NCBI GenBank assembly: GCA_003151875.1
Contig: PLYW01000369.1
Location: 8,978-17,186 of the forward strand
Direction of reading: 5' to 3'
Length of the DNA stretch: 8,209 nucleotides
Origin: Acidobacteriaceae bacterium
GTDB lineage: Bacteria > Acidobacteriota > Terriglobia > Terriglobales > Acidobacteriaceae
Shown: one piece after another, positions 1 to 6,275 of the stretch
How the letters are laid out: each line of letters begins with the position of its first letter
Numbering within the stretch: position 1 is the stretch's first letter
Made by a program: the position numbers and the translations under genes
Notes under the pieces: generated by a model
The model's database searches: none
Seen by the model: the letters and a program-made list of their open reading frames with translations, nothing else
Told to the model about the DNA's origin: nothing

Positions 1-1
1 C

Positions 2-367
2 ACTCTGCTGACAGTTCGCAATGAAGCTCTGAAGGCGCTGGAGACCGCCCGCGCCGAGAAGAAAATCGGCGGCAGCCTGGAAGCACAGCTTTACGTGGCT
101 GCTCCCGACCAGCTTTTTGCGGTACTGGAGCGTCATCGCGATCAATTGCGCTACCTGTTTATCGTTTCGGACGTTGTATTGGAGAAATCCCCAGCCAGCA
201 ACGGCGACGCCGGGCTGATAATTACGGTCAATCGTGCTCCAGGCGAGAAGTGCGAACGCTGCTGGAACTATTCGACGCACGTGGGAGAAGATAAAACCTA
301 TCCGACCGTGTGCGAACGCTGCAGCGCTGTACTGTCGGAGATCGAGGCAACTACGCGCGCGCGGTAA
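2..367 (+). CDS. ileS: Isoleucyl-tRNA synthetase, C-terminal end (5' truncated by window)
   Basis: The reading frame is open from base 2 and ends at TAA 365-367, giving the last 121 residues of IleRS, the cytoplasmic enzyme that charges tRNA-Ile with isoleucine. The visible part begins with the end of the anticodon-binding helical domain (LLTVRNEALKALETAR, a typical class Ia tail) followed by a short alpha/beta segment. It finishes with the C-terminal zinc finger: two CERC pairs, encoded at about 251-262 and 311-322, with the family-typical CERCWNY context. Bacterial IleRS uses this Cys4 zinc site for tRNA binding and aminoacyl transfer. The catalytic HIGH and KMSKS motifs lie upstream of the window. 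An internal GTG at 95 is in frame but is simply part of the longer gene. The next gene is lspA, a common bacterial neighbour of ileS. Confidence 0.93.
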   Translation, partial: TLLTVRNEALKALETARAEKKIGGSLEAQLYVAAPDQLFAVLERHRDQLRYLFIVSDVVLEKSPASNGDAGLIITVNRAPGEKCERCWNYSTHVGEDKTYPTVCERCSAVLSEIEATTRAR

Positions 368-488
368 CGCGGATGCGCTAGGAGGCGATTTCCGGGAACC
401 GAAGCCGTGCCGTAAAACAGGTTTTCCGGTGCTTCTTTCCGCCAAGTGATAGCGTCTAAGAAATAGGAAATTGCATCGAAGTTACGTC

Positions 489-983
489 ATGCGCAAGTAC
501 TTTTTCCTCATTGCCGCCGCCGTATTACTCCTGGACCGCCTCGCCAAATGGGCCGTAGCCAGCAACATTCCGCTGCATGACAGCGTCACGGTTATCCCCG
601 GTTGTTTTCACCTCACCCACGTGGAGAATACCGGCGCGGCGTTTGGCCTGTTTGCCGAGTCCACAGCGCAGTGGAAGGTTGGCGCGCTGGTCAGCTTCTC
701 GGTCATCGCCTTGATGGTGGTTTCCGCATTGCTGTGGAAGCATAGCCACGCGCTGAGCACTACCACCATTGGCCTGTCTCTAATTTTGGGTGGCGCCACG
801 GGAAACCTGTGGGACCGCATGATGACCGGGCACGTCGTGGATTTTCTAGACTTTTACGTCGGCAGCTATCACTGGCCGGCATTTAATGTGGCCGACAGTG
901 CCATCGTGATTGGCGCGGCTTTGCTGGTGTCGGAGATCGTCTTTGCCAAGTCCGGGAATGAAGCGGTCAAATCTAGCGGGTAG
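489..983 (+). CDS. lspA: Lipoprotein signal peptidase (signal peptidase II)
   Basis: The 164-residue product is an inner-membrane aspartic peptidase that removes the signal peptide of diacylglyceryl-modified prolipoproteins. Length is typical for LspA. Family motifs are visible: Asp16 in the first membrane helix (LLLDRLAKW), ENTGAAFGLF at 46-55, GNLWDR at 105-110, VVDF with Asp118 and FNVAD with Asp136. The last two Asp residues correspond to the known catalytic dyad. Four hydrophobic segments fit the four-helix topology (about 5-23, 63-83, 91-104, 136-152). I chose ATG 489. An in-frame TTG at 471 would add six residues, but its AGGA (465-468) sits only 2 bases away, and neither start has a strong Shine-Dalgarno. 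It lies 121 bp downstream of ileS on the same strand, so co-transcription is plausible. Confidence 0.96.
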   Translation: MRKYFFLIAAAVLLLDRLAKWAVASNIPLHDSVTVIPGCFHLTHVENTGAAFGLFAESTAQWKVGALVSFSVIALMVVSALLWKHSHALSTTTIGLSLILGGATGNLWDRMMTGHVVDFLDFYVGSYHWPAFNVADSAIVIGAALLVSEIVFAKSGNEAVKSSG

Positions 984-986
984 CAA

Positions 987-1021
987 ACAGCTTTCAGCCC
1001 TCAGCTATCAGCCGTCAGGTA
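987..1021 (+). repeat. TCAGNNN heptamer tandem repeat tract
   Basis: Five consecutive 7-base units of the form (T/A)CAGNNN: ACAGCTT, TCAGCCC, TCAGCTA, TCAGCCG and TCAGGTA. The tract starts 4 bases after the lspA stop and ends within the leader of the next gene. The first four positions are conserved and the last three vary. A related tract with the same TCAG core lies at 2568-2609 in the opposite orientation. Function unknown; it resembles the short intergenic heptamer repeats seen in some bacterial genomes. Confidence 0.75.
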
Positions 1022-1033
1022 AGAGAGAGACCC

Positions 1034-1297
1034 ATGGTGTTTGCCGTCGCTGACGATGGGATGGGACCTGACGATTCTAAGCGTCCATTAGGTGAGGTTA
1101 AGATCCAGATCATAGTCCCAGAAGAATTCATCGGCGTCGCGCTCCATGAACTAATCACCCGGCAGGGGTTGATTACCGCTATGGAGGCGGAGGACCAGCA
1201 CATGGTAATCCGTGCGTCATTGCCCGCTAGAGAATATGACAGACTTGTTGAAGCGATTGTCGCCAACACGGATCGCGGCCGAGTGGAACGGGAATAG
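1034..1297 (+). CDS. Small stand-alone EF-G domain V-like (EFG_C) protein
   Basis: This 87-residue protein appears to be an isolated copy of the C-terminal ferredoxin-like domain of elongation factor G. After about 18 poorly conserved residues, the order of conserved elements follows EF-G domain V: a basal strand GEVKIQIIVPEEFIG (EF-G: VxVxxPEEYxG), a helix ending in R-x-G (LITRQGLITAME; EF-G: LNxRRGxIxGME), a strand MVIRASLP (EF-G: VIxAxVPLAE), then a helix and the T-x-RGR ending. There is no GTPase domain and no room for one: a repeat tract and lspA lie directly upstream. ATG 1034 is preceded by a purine-rich GAGAGAGA, a weak but usable ribosome site. In EF-G this domain contacts ribosomal stalk/A-site elements. 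What a free copy does is unknown. The match is from pattern recognition, not a search. Confidence 0.7.
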   Translation: MVFAVADDGMGPDDSKRPLGEVKIQIIVPEEFIGVALHELITRQGLITAMEAEDQHMVIRASLPAREYDRLVEAIVANTDRGRVERE

Positions 1298-1456
1298 CTA
1301 CAATTTATGCCCCCTGTAGAGATCAAAGGCAATTCACTCCCTGACTAGCCGCACAGCGGCGGGATGAAGTTAGCCCGGCGCGTGAACGCCGGGTAGCGGC
1401 AATCATTCAGGCCTTAACAGCTCTCTATATCTGGGTGACATCGGTGCTCCCGAACT
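1298..1456. other. Convergent intergenic region
   Basis: About 160 bases lie between the stop codons of the EF-G-like gene (plus) and the sheath gene (minus). It contains no plausible gene. Its main content is the hairpin cluster at 1348-1400, which may end transcription from both sides. No T tract typical of a factor-independent terminator follows the hairpins. Confidence 0.6.
1348..1400. repeat. Compound hairpin, REP-like intergenic element
   Basis: Three paired blocks occur close together. GCCGC (1348-1352) pairs with GCGGC (1356-1360) across a 3-base loop. CCCGGCG (1374-1380) pairs perfectly with CGCCGGG (1387-1393) across CGTGAA. A second GCGGC at 1396-1400 could instead pair with 1348-1352 and enclose the whole. 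The layout (short GC hairpin, a GATGAAGT-like linker, then a longer AGCCCGGCG hairpin) resembles dispersed REP-like elements I recall from Acidobacteria. That resemblance is from memory and untested. Confidence 0.5.
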
Positions 1457-2548
1457 TTACCTACCACAAGGCTCCGCGTCTGCCGTCCACTGGCCGATAC
1501 GGAAAATGACGAACTCGGCCGGCCGAAGCGCCGCAACGCCGATTTCCATAATCAGCCGTCCGTTATCGAGGTCGTTTTGAGTCATCGTACTCCGGTCGCA
1601 GCGAACGAAGAAAGCGTCTGTCTGCCTCGAACCCTGTAACCCGCCGCTCTTCCATTCGTTGAAGAGAAAATCGGAAACGCTGCGCCTCACAGCAGCCCAG
1701 AGTTGTTTCCCATTCGGCTCAAACACTGCCCACTGGGTTCCATTTTCAATGGAATGCTCAAGATATATAAAATAGCGCCGGATGTTTACATACTTCCAGT
1801 CAGGACCTTGCGAGGTGGTGCGCCCACCCCAGACGAGGGTGCCGCGACCGGGAAAATTGCGCAGGGTATTGACACCCACGCTATTGAGCGCTTCGCCTTG
1901 CTTTTCGGTGACGCTCTGATCGAGGCCTGCTATGCCGACGACCTCCTTGTCCGCCGGAGCCTGCCACACGCCTTGCTCGCGATCGGTACGCGCGTAGATG
2001 CCCGCAACTGCACCGCCAGGCGGAACCGCGATCTCGCCTTGCCCGGCGGATTCGGCAACGAGAATCCAGGGATAGAAGTAGGCGGCATACGAGGACCGCA
2101 GCGCATCAGGTGGGCCGTCAGTCGGGGCGGGAGTTTGTGGCGCATCCAGTACGGCGAAACGGTAGCGCATCTTTTCGCAATGAGCGACTAGGGCCGCGGC
2201 CATACCCGACACCGAGTTTGCATCGGGCGAGCAGACGATTGAGACGTCCAGGCTTTCGAGGCTTTGTAGCGATTCAGCGGGCTCACCCGTCGCCTCGATT
2301 CGCATGACGTAACACTGGGTGCCTCCGTTTTCGAAAAAACCTCGCACTGCGTAGCCGAGAAATCCGCCGCCGTCCGGCCTGCCGAACGCGCGCTCGTATT
2401 CGGTGAAGCTCGTGATCAGCGTCGGTATAAACGGGCCTGAGGCGGCGATGCCGATAAACGCGGCTGTCGAGGTTGATACTCCCGTAATCGAGTGAGGATT
2501 CGGACCGCGCTCCTCAACCTGCCCTCCTGGCGTTGCATCGTCAGACAT
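1457..2548 (-). CDS. Contractile tail sheath protein (phage / eCIS type), compact form
   Basis: This 363-residue protein belongs to the contractile tail sheath family, which polymerises around an inner tube and contracts to drive it through a membrane. The N-terminus keeps a degenerate TPGxxVEE strand (6-13), followed by the family block SITGVSTSTAAFIGIA, then LITSFTEYERAFG and a FFENGGTQCYVMRI strand typical of the first core domain. The C-terminal half has YAAYFYPWI, VPPGGAVAGIYARTD, APA, FPGRGTLVWGGRT, VNIRRYFIYLEHSIENGTQW and the closing RPAEFVIFRIGQW, all characteristic of extracellular contractile injection and P2-like sheaths. It is near the short end of the family (Pvc2/Afp2 sized) and looks complete. 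Start ATG 2548-2546 has a clear TAGGGG ribosome site 6 bases upstream. No other tail gene is visible. The nearest same-strand neighbour is the lytic transglycosylase, 73 bp upstream. Confidence 0.88.
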   Translation of the reverse strand: MSDDATPGGQVEERGPNPHSITGVSTSTAAFIGIAASGPFIPTLITSFTEYERAFGRPDGGGFLGYAVRGFFENGGTQCYVMRIEATGEPAESLQSLESLDVSIVCSPDANSVSGMAAALVAHCEKMRYRFAVLDAPQTPAPTDGPPDALRSSYAAYFYPWILVAESAGQGEIAVPPGGAVAGIYARTDREQGVWQAPADKEVVGIAGLDQSVTEKQGEALNSVGVNTLRNFPGRGTLVWGGRTTSQGPDWKYVNIRRYFIYLEHSIENGTQWAVFEPNGKQLWAAVRRSVSDFLFNEWKSGGLQGSRQTDAFFVRCDRSTMTQNDLDNGRLIMEIGVAALRPAEFVIFRIGQWTADAEPCGR

Positions 2549-2554
2549 TGCGAA

Positions 2555-2560
2555 CCCCTA
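2555..2560 (-). promoter_or_regulatory. Ribosome binding site of the sheath gene
   Basis: On the minus strand TAGGGG sits 6 bases before ATG 2548. It is one of the best Shine-Dalgarno matches in the window and fixes the start of the sheath gene, supporting an intact, translated gene. Confidence 0.6.
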
Positions 2561-2567
2561 GCATGTG

Positions 2568-2609
2568 CTACTGACTACTGACTACTGATTACTGACTACT
2601 ACTGACTAC
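2568..2609 (-). repeat. TCAGTAG heptamer tandem repeat tract
   Basis: Read on the plus strand, the tract has three CTACTGA units and one TTACTGA (2568-2595), a 3-base CTA insertion (2596-2598), another CTACTGA (2599-2605) and a partial CTAC. On the minus strand this is TCAGTAG repeated with period 7, the same TCAG core and period as the tract at 987-1021. It fills most of the gap between the end of slt and the ribosome site of the sheath gene. The 3-base insertion shows that the phase has slipped once. Confidence 0.85.
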
Positions 2610-2621
2610 CGGCAACTGCCT

Positions 2622-5012
2622 TTACGGTGTCCCATACACCCGCTTGTAAACTTCGGCGTTGCGCACGATGGCCTGCACATATTCGCGGGTTTCGGTGAAC
2701 GGAATGGACTCGACGAACTCCTCCACGTCGCGGAAGTTGCCCGACGCGCGCCAATCCTCAACGCGATCAGCCCCCGCATTATAAGCAGCCAACGCGTACT
2801 CAGTCTGTCCGCCGAAATGGTCAATCATCTGCCGGAAGTAGCGGGTCCCGAGTTCGATGTTCGTGGTCGGATCGAGCAGCGAGTCAGTCTTGTAGTGCTG
2901 CAATCCCGCTTTCTTGGCCTCGCCCTTGCCGGTCTTGGGCAACAGTTGCATCAGCCCATAAGCGTTGGCATGGGAGATGGCGCTGGGATTGAACTCCGAT
3001 TCCTGCCGGATCAACGACGCCACCAAATAGGGGTCGAGGCCGCTCTCTTCGGAGTAGCGCCGCAGTGCGTCCCAGTAAGGTCGTGGGAACAGTCCGTGCC
3101 AGTAGGGCGCAGGCAGCCCGTCCACATCCATCGCAAAATAGCCCGCGATGGCGCGCTTTAGAGCCTGTAGCGCACGGTAGTAGTCGCCGCCGCCGGAATA
3201 GATGCGCGCAATTTCCAGCATCTCCCACGATGGGCCGCTCGAGCTTCCGGCTTGCAGTTCGCGCACCGCCAGGTCGGTCACGCCGGCATTTTCCAACAGC
3301 CGGGCGCGCATATAGTGAAGATCGTCCTCAGGCGGGTCGGTGACTTTAGACGCGGCATCGTAGGCCGGAGCCGAACCGATGTGCTGCAGTGACGCCACTG
3401 CTAGCACGGGAGCCGCCGGCAAGGCCGCCAACCGCTTGCGCGCCAACACGCCGTAGTAATAGTTGCGATAACGCTCCGCAAGCTTCTGGTAATACGCGCG
3501 GGCAGCGCCATACTGACCTTCGTCCTCGGCCATGCGTCCGCGCCAATACAAGGCATTGGGAACTTCGTTGGTGCCAGGATAGAACTCGATCTGCTCGTCA
3601 AAGTATCTCTTGGCTTGCTCCTTGCGGCTCTGCCGATAGGTGAGCCAGGCGCACTTCCAATGCGCGTACGCCGCTTTCGTTCCCGACGGGAAGCGCTCAT
3701 GAAGCTCGCGATAATAATCAATGGCGCGGTCGTAGTCCTTGCGCAGCAAGTACATATTTCCTGCGGTGAACAAAGCCGATTCCAGCCATGGCGACTTGGG
3801 AGTGGTACTCCGCATGTGCTGCAGAATGGTGGTCAGGGCCGCGTCATCATTGGCATTGCGGGCAATCTCGGCCTGCTGATACCACTTCTCGGCGCTGGCT
3901 TCGCTGCCATCGTCGGGAATGCGATCGAGCGCGGTGCGGGCATCGCGGGTATTGCCATCGTGCATGTACGCGTTGGCGAGCTGAATCAGCGCTGCCGACT
4001 GCTGTCCCGCCGGAGCGAGATCCGTCAGCGCGCGGTACTCGTCGGCCGCGGCGGGATAGCGACGAGCCTTGTAGAGCGCCTCAGCGCGTTTTAAGTGCTC
4101 GGCGTAGTTGACTGGAGGAAGCGTTGCAGCTTCGGGGATCTTCCTTAAATCGGCGGCGGCGTTGTCAGCGGTGTAATTGGTCGCGTAGTTGTAGTAAACG
4201 CGCCGCAACACCTCGGACCCAGCGCGGCTTTGGCCATTCTGCACGTAGGCTTTGCCAAGAAAATATTCGGTTTCGGCGCTGGGAGGCGAGCGGTGCGCTT
4301 CCAGCAGCCGGATGGCTTCGCTCGACCGATTGGTCGCGAGCAGCGCCCTGGCGTACGCAATCAAGGCGTCATGCGCATAAAGCGAGTCCGGAAAGCGAGT
4401 GCCAAAGTCGCGCAGGTACGCAAATGACTCCTCAGGGTTATTGCCGGCCACGAACGAATTGCCGATGAAAAAGGCGGTGTAATCCTTTAACTCGCCGATC
4501 TGCGGCTGTGCCTTCTGCATGGCGGCAATGGCCGCAGGATACTGCCCGTCGACGTAGTGCGCATATCCAATGGCGAACCAGGCCAGCGCTCCAGCCTCGG
4601 TTCCAGCATGGGCGTGCGCGTAGGTTTCGACTCCGGCATAGGCGGCGGGCGTGCGAAACTCCACGAGCTGCCGTGCCATTGGGCGCAAATCGCTGGAGGC
4701 CACGAAGCTCCGCTTCAGGCTGTGCGCGCGCGCAACCGTTACTTTCTTACGAGGCGCGTGGTGCTGAGCAGATGCCGATTTCTTGGCGGCCGGCTTCGTT
4801 GACTTGTGCGCGCCGGTAGTGGAGACAGACTTTTTCTTGTGGGCGGAGGTGCTGTCTTGCGCAAGCACTCCATTGCCCAGCAGGGCCAGGACAACGGCCA
4901 GAACAACGACTTGGACGCGGATGAGGGGATTCACCGGATTCCAGTGTAGCGCGATTCCGTGCAGGCCGGACCGAAACAAATCGTTTACAAAATGGGTTCC
5001 CGCCCATGACAT
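2622..5012 (-). CDS. slt: Soluble lytic murein transglycosylase, Slt type (GH23), exported
   Basis: The 796-residue product should act in the periplasm, cleaving peptidoglycan between MurNAc and GlcNAc with formation of 1,6-anhydroMurNAc ends. A hydrophobic signal segment (about 32-51, ending GVLAQ) is followed by a Lys/Ala/His-rich basic linker (about 57-95). A long helical-repeat body with TPR-like units (about 105-620) resembles the Slt70 superhelix. The C-terminal GH23 domain (about 653-790) shows SLIRQESEFNPSAISHANA with catalytic Glu671, then GLMQLLP, NIELGTRYF and ALAAYNAG. Start choice is uncertain: ATG 5012 leaves 26 odd residues before the signal segment, whereas GTG 4934 (770 residues) gives MNPLIRVQVVVLAVVLALL, a clean signal peptide. 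The latter is biologically attractive, though its ribosome site is weak (TGGA). It is divergent from the ECF sigma gene and lies upstream of the sheath gene on the same strand. Confidence 0.93.
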   Translation of the reverse strand: MSWAGTHFVNDLFRSGLHGIALHWNPVNPLIRVQVVVLAVVLALLGNGVLAQDSTSAHKKKSVSTTGAHKSTKPAAKKSASAQHHAPRKKVTVARAHSLKRSFVASSDLRPMARQLVEFRTPAAYAGVETYAHAHAGTEAGALAWFAIGYAHYVDGQYPAAIAAMQKAQPQIGELKDYTAFFIGNSFVAGNNPEESFAYLRDFGTRFPDSLYAHDALIAYARALLATNRSSEAIRLLEAHRSPPSAETEYFLGKAYVQNGQSRAGSEVLRRVYYNYATNYTADNAAADLRKIPEAATLPPVNYAEHLKRAEALYKARRYPAAADEYRALTDLAPAGQQSAALIQLANAYMHDGNTRDARTALDRIPDDGSEASAEKWYQQAEIARNANDDAALTTILQHMRSTTPKSPWLESALFTAGNMYLLRKDYDRAIDYYRELHERFPSGTKAAYAHWKCAWLTYRQSRKEQAKRYFDEQIEFYPGTNEVPNALYWRGRMAEDEGQYGAARAYYQKLAERYRNYYYGVLARKRLAALPAAPVLAVASLQHIGSAPAYDAASKVTDPPEDDLHYMRARLLENAGVTDLAVRELQAGSSSGPSWEMLEIARIYSGGGDYYRALQALKRAIAGYFAMDVDGLPAPYWHGLFPRPYWDALRRYSEESGLDPYLVASLIRQESEFNPSAISHANAYGLMQLLPKTGKGEAKKAGLQHYKTDSLLDPTTNIELGTRYFRQMIDHFGGQTEYALAAYNAGADRVEDWRASGNFRDVEEFVESIPFTETREYVQAIVRNAEVYKRVYGTP

Positions 5013-5234
5013 CTATCGGGCTCGCCCGTCCCTAGAATCGACGTATTTTCACCAGAAACGTCATTCAACCTGTGAGGCAGCGACAGCCCGATCAGGGAAA
5101 TTTTGTTTTCCCGGTTTGCCCGAATCCTCGGCTATATAGGTACAATGGGCTTCGGGAAATTTGAACTGGGGCGTGAACCACCCCAAGTCGCGCAAAAGCG
5201 GCGCGCCGGACTAAAATCCTGAATCTACGCAAAC
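5013..5234. other. Divergent intergenic region between slt and the sigma factor gene
   Basis: About 220 bases must carry the promoters of two divergent genes. On the plus strand there is a sigma70-like pair (see 5116-5146), then a leader with two stem-loops. TGGGG (5167-5171) pairs with CCCCA (5181-5185), and CGCGC (5189-5193) pairs with GCGCG (5201-5205), or alternatively CGC-AAAA-GCG at 5191-5200. On the minus strand I see no convincing promoter for slt. No gene is evident inside. Confidence 0.6.
5116..5146 (+). promoter_or_regulatory. Candidate sigma70-like promoter for the sigma / anti-sigma operon
   Basis: TTGCCC (5116-5121) and TACAAT (5141-5146) are separated by 19 bases, somewhat longer than the usual 17. 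TATATA at 5133-5138 is an alternative -10 without a well-spaced -35. A transcript would start near 5153 and carry a leader of about 80 bases with the two stem-loops. I found no GGAACTT-type ECF promoter here, so autoregulation by the encoded sigma is not apparent. Confidence 0.35.
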
Positions 5235-5858
5235 ATGGGAACCATCCAACCAAAGGTAGAAGCGGCTGGCGATGAAATTACGCTGGTCCACGCGGCCAAG
5301 GCCGGCGACATCAGCGCTTTCGAAGAGCTGGTGAAGCGGTACGACCGCAACGTGTTCCGAATCGCACAGCACATCACGCAAAACCGCGAGGACGCGGAAG
5401 ACGTGGTGCAGGACGCTTTTCTGAAGGCGTACCAGAATCTGGCGAACTTCCAGGAGCAGTCGAAGTTCTACACCTGGCTGGTGCGGATCGCGGTGAACGA
5501 AGCGCTCATGCGCTTGCGCCGCCGGCGTCCCGAGCGCATGGTTTCGCTCGATGAGAACATTAAGACGGAAGAGGACTCCATGCCGCGCGAAGTTGCGGAC
5601 TGGTCTCCGAATCCGGAGCAGCTTTACAACCAGGGTGAACTGAAAGAAATCCTGGGCAAGACGATACAAGGGTTGCCGCCCAGCTTTCGGACGGTGTTTG
5701 TCTTGCGCGACGTTGAGGGGCTCTCCACCGAAGAGACGGCGGATGCCTTGGATTTGAGTATTCCTGCGGTCAAGTCCCGCCTGCTTCGGGCCCGGCTGCA
5801 GTTGCGTGAACGGTTGAATAAGTACTTGAAAAATCGTACTGGTGGAGATGGCAAGTGA
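5235..5858 (+). CDS. ECF (sigma-70 family) RNA polymerase sigma factor, RpoE-like
   Basis: The 207-residue protein is an extracytoplasmic-function sigma factor that directs RNA polymerase to a stress or envelope regulon. Region 2 spans about 28-97: FEELVKRYDRNVFRIA, then EDAEDVVQDAFLKAY (the DAEDxxQ core-binding helix), then FYTWLVRIAVNEALMRLRRRR for -10 recognition. After an acidic linker (105-133) comes region 4 at about 137-192, with LPPSFRTVFVLRDVEGLS and the helix-turn-helix TEETADALDLSIPAVKSRL for -35 recognition. There is no extra C-terminal domain. ATG 5235 has no visible Shine-Dalgarno (the preceding bases are AATCTACGCAAAC), so initiation may be weak or need another signal. The stop overlaps the next start by 4 bp (GTGA), coupling it to the zinc-binding anti-sigma-like protein. 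Confidence 0.94.
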   Translation: MGTIQPKVEAAGDEITLVHAAKAGDISAFEELVKRYDRNVFRIAQHITQNREDAEDVVQDAFLKAYQNLANFQEQSKFYTWLVRIAVNEALMRLRRRRPERMVSLDENIKTEEDSMPREVADWSPNPEQLYNQGELKEILGKTIQGLPPSFRTVFVLRDVEGLSTEETADALDLSIPAVKSRLLRARLQLRERLNKYLKNRTGGDGK

Positions 5859-6139
5859 CCTGCTCTGATTTTCTGAAAGAGCTAACCGATTACCTTGACG
5901 ACTCGATGGACGCTCAAACACGAGCCGAATTGGAAGACCATCTTCAGTGGTGCCACAACTGCTACGTGGTGTGCAACACAACCAAGATGACCATCGAGAT
6001 CTACCGCGACTCCCACCTGTACGAACTTCCGGATGACCTGCGCACTCGCCTCCGCACGGCCATCGTCTCCAAGTGTGAAGGTCACAAGAAGCAAGTCGGC
6101 GATCATCGAGAACAAAGCGGCTCTCCGACGCCCAAGTAG
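5855..6139 (+). CDS. Zinc-binding (ZAS / zf-HC2) anti-sigma factor-like protein, soluble
   Basis: This 94-residue protein carries the zinc-associated anti-sigma signature: Cys3, then His29-x3-Cys33-x2-Cys36 (HLQWCHNC), in a small helical domain covering about 1-65. Such proteins bind the cognate ECF sigma factor and hold it inactive; in the RsrA-like subgroup the Cys pair can sense thiol oxidation. Additional cysteines at 40 and near residue 73 could matter for such sensing, but this is inference. There is no membrane helix, so it is a cytoplasmic regulator, unlike many ZAS proteins. The last 25 residues are charged and probably disordered. The start is GTG 5855, inside the overlap with the sigma stop (GTGA), with GGTGGAG at 5841-5847 as ribosome site. 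Partner assignment rests on the overlap and on family knowledge. Confidence 0.87.
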   Translation: MTCSDFLKELTDYLDDSMDAQTRAELEDHLQWCHNCYVVCNTTKMTIEIYRDSHLYELPDDLRTRLRTAIVSKCEGHKKQVGDHREQSGSPTPK

Positions 6140-6246
6140 CTTACTTCCAGCAGCGTCCTTTCCAACGGTACCGGCCGACCTGCGTTTGCGCCTTACTCTC
6201 GTCCTTCAGATACCATGCGCTCAAAAGACCACGCCGTACACCAATT

Positions 6247-6275
6247 TTGACCTTGTGCACCATCGAACTTATCTG
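6247..6275 (+). promoter_or_regulatory. Candidate sigma70-like promoter upstream of the zinc-ribbon gene
   Basis: TTGACC (6247-6252) is followed after exactly 17 bases by TATCTG (6270-6275). If used, transcription would begin near 6282 and produce a leader of roughly 228 bases before ATG 6510, long enough to hold the inverted repeat and the hairpin described nearby. This is a sequence match only. Confidence 0.35.

Noticed and set aside
380..385. AGGAGG after the ileS stop as the ribosome site of an unlisted small gene
   Set aside because: No ATG, GTG or TTG with a sustained open frame occurs at a usable distance; probably chance in GC-rich spacer.
471..488. TTG 471 as the lspA start
   Set aside because: AGGA is only 2 bases from the TTG, and ATG 489 yields the normal LspA N-terminus (short charged end followed by the first membrane helix).
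1703..2191. 162-codon plus-strand frame inside the sheath gene
   Set aside because: Antisense shadow of the sheath gene; the translation has no recognisable motifs while the opposite strand has strong family conservation.
987..2609. The two heptamer tracts as a CRISPR array
   Set aside because: The units are 7 bases with no spacers between them, and no cas gene is present.
5211..5981. 256-codon open frame on the minus strand opposite the sigma factor gene
   Set aside because: It lies antisense to a clearly coding ECF sigma gene, has no family-like motifs and no ribosome site, and its composition is that of a mirror frame of GC-rich coding DNA.
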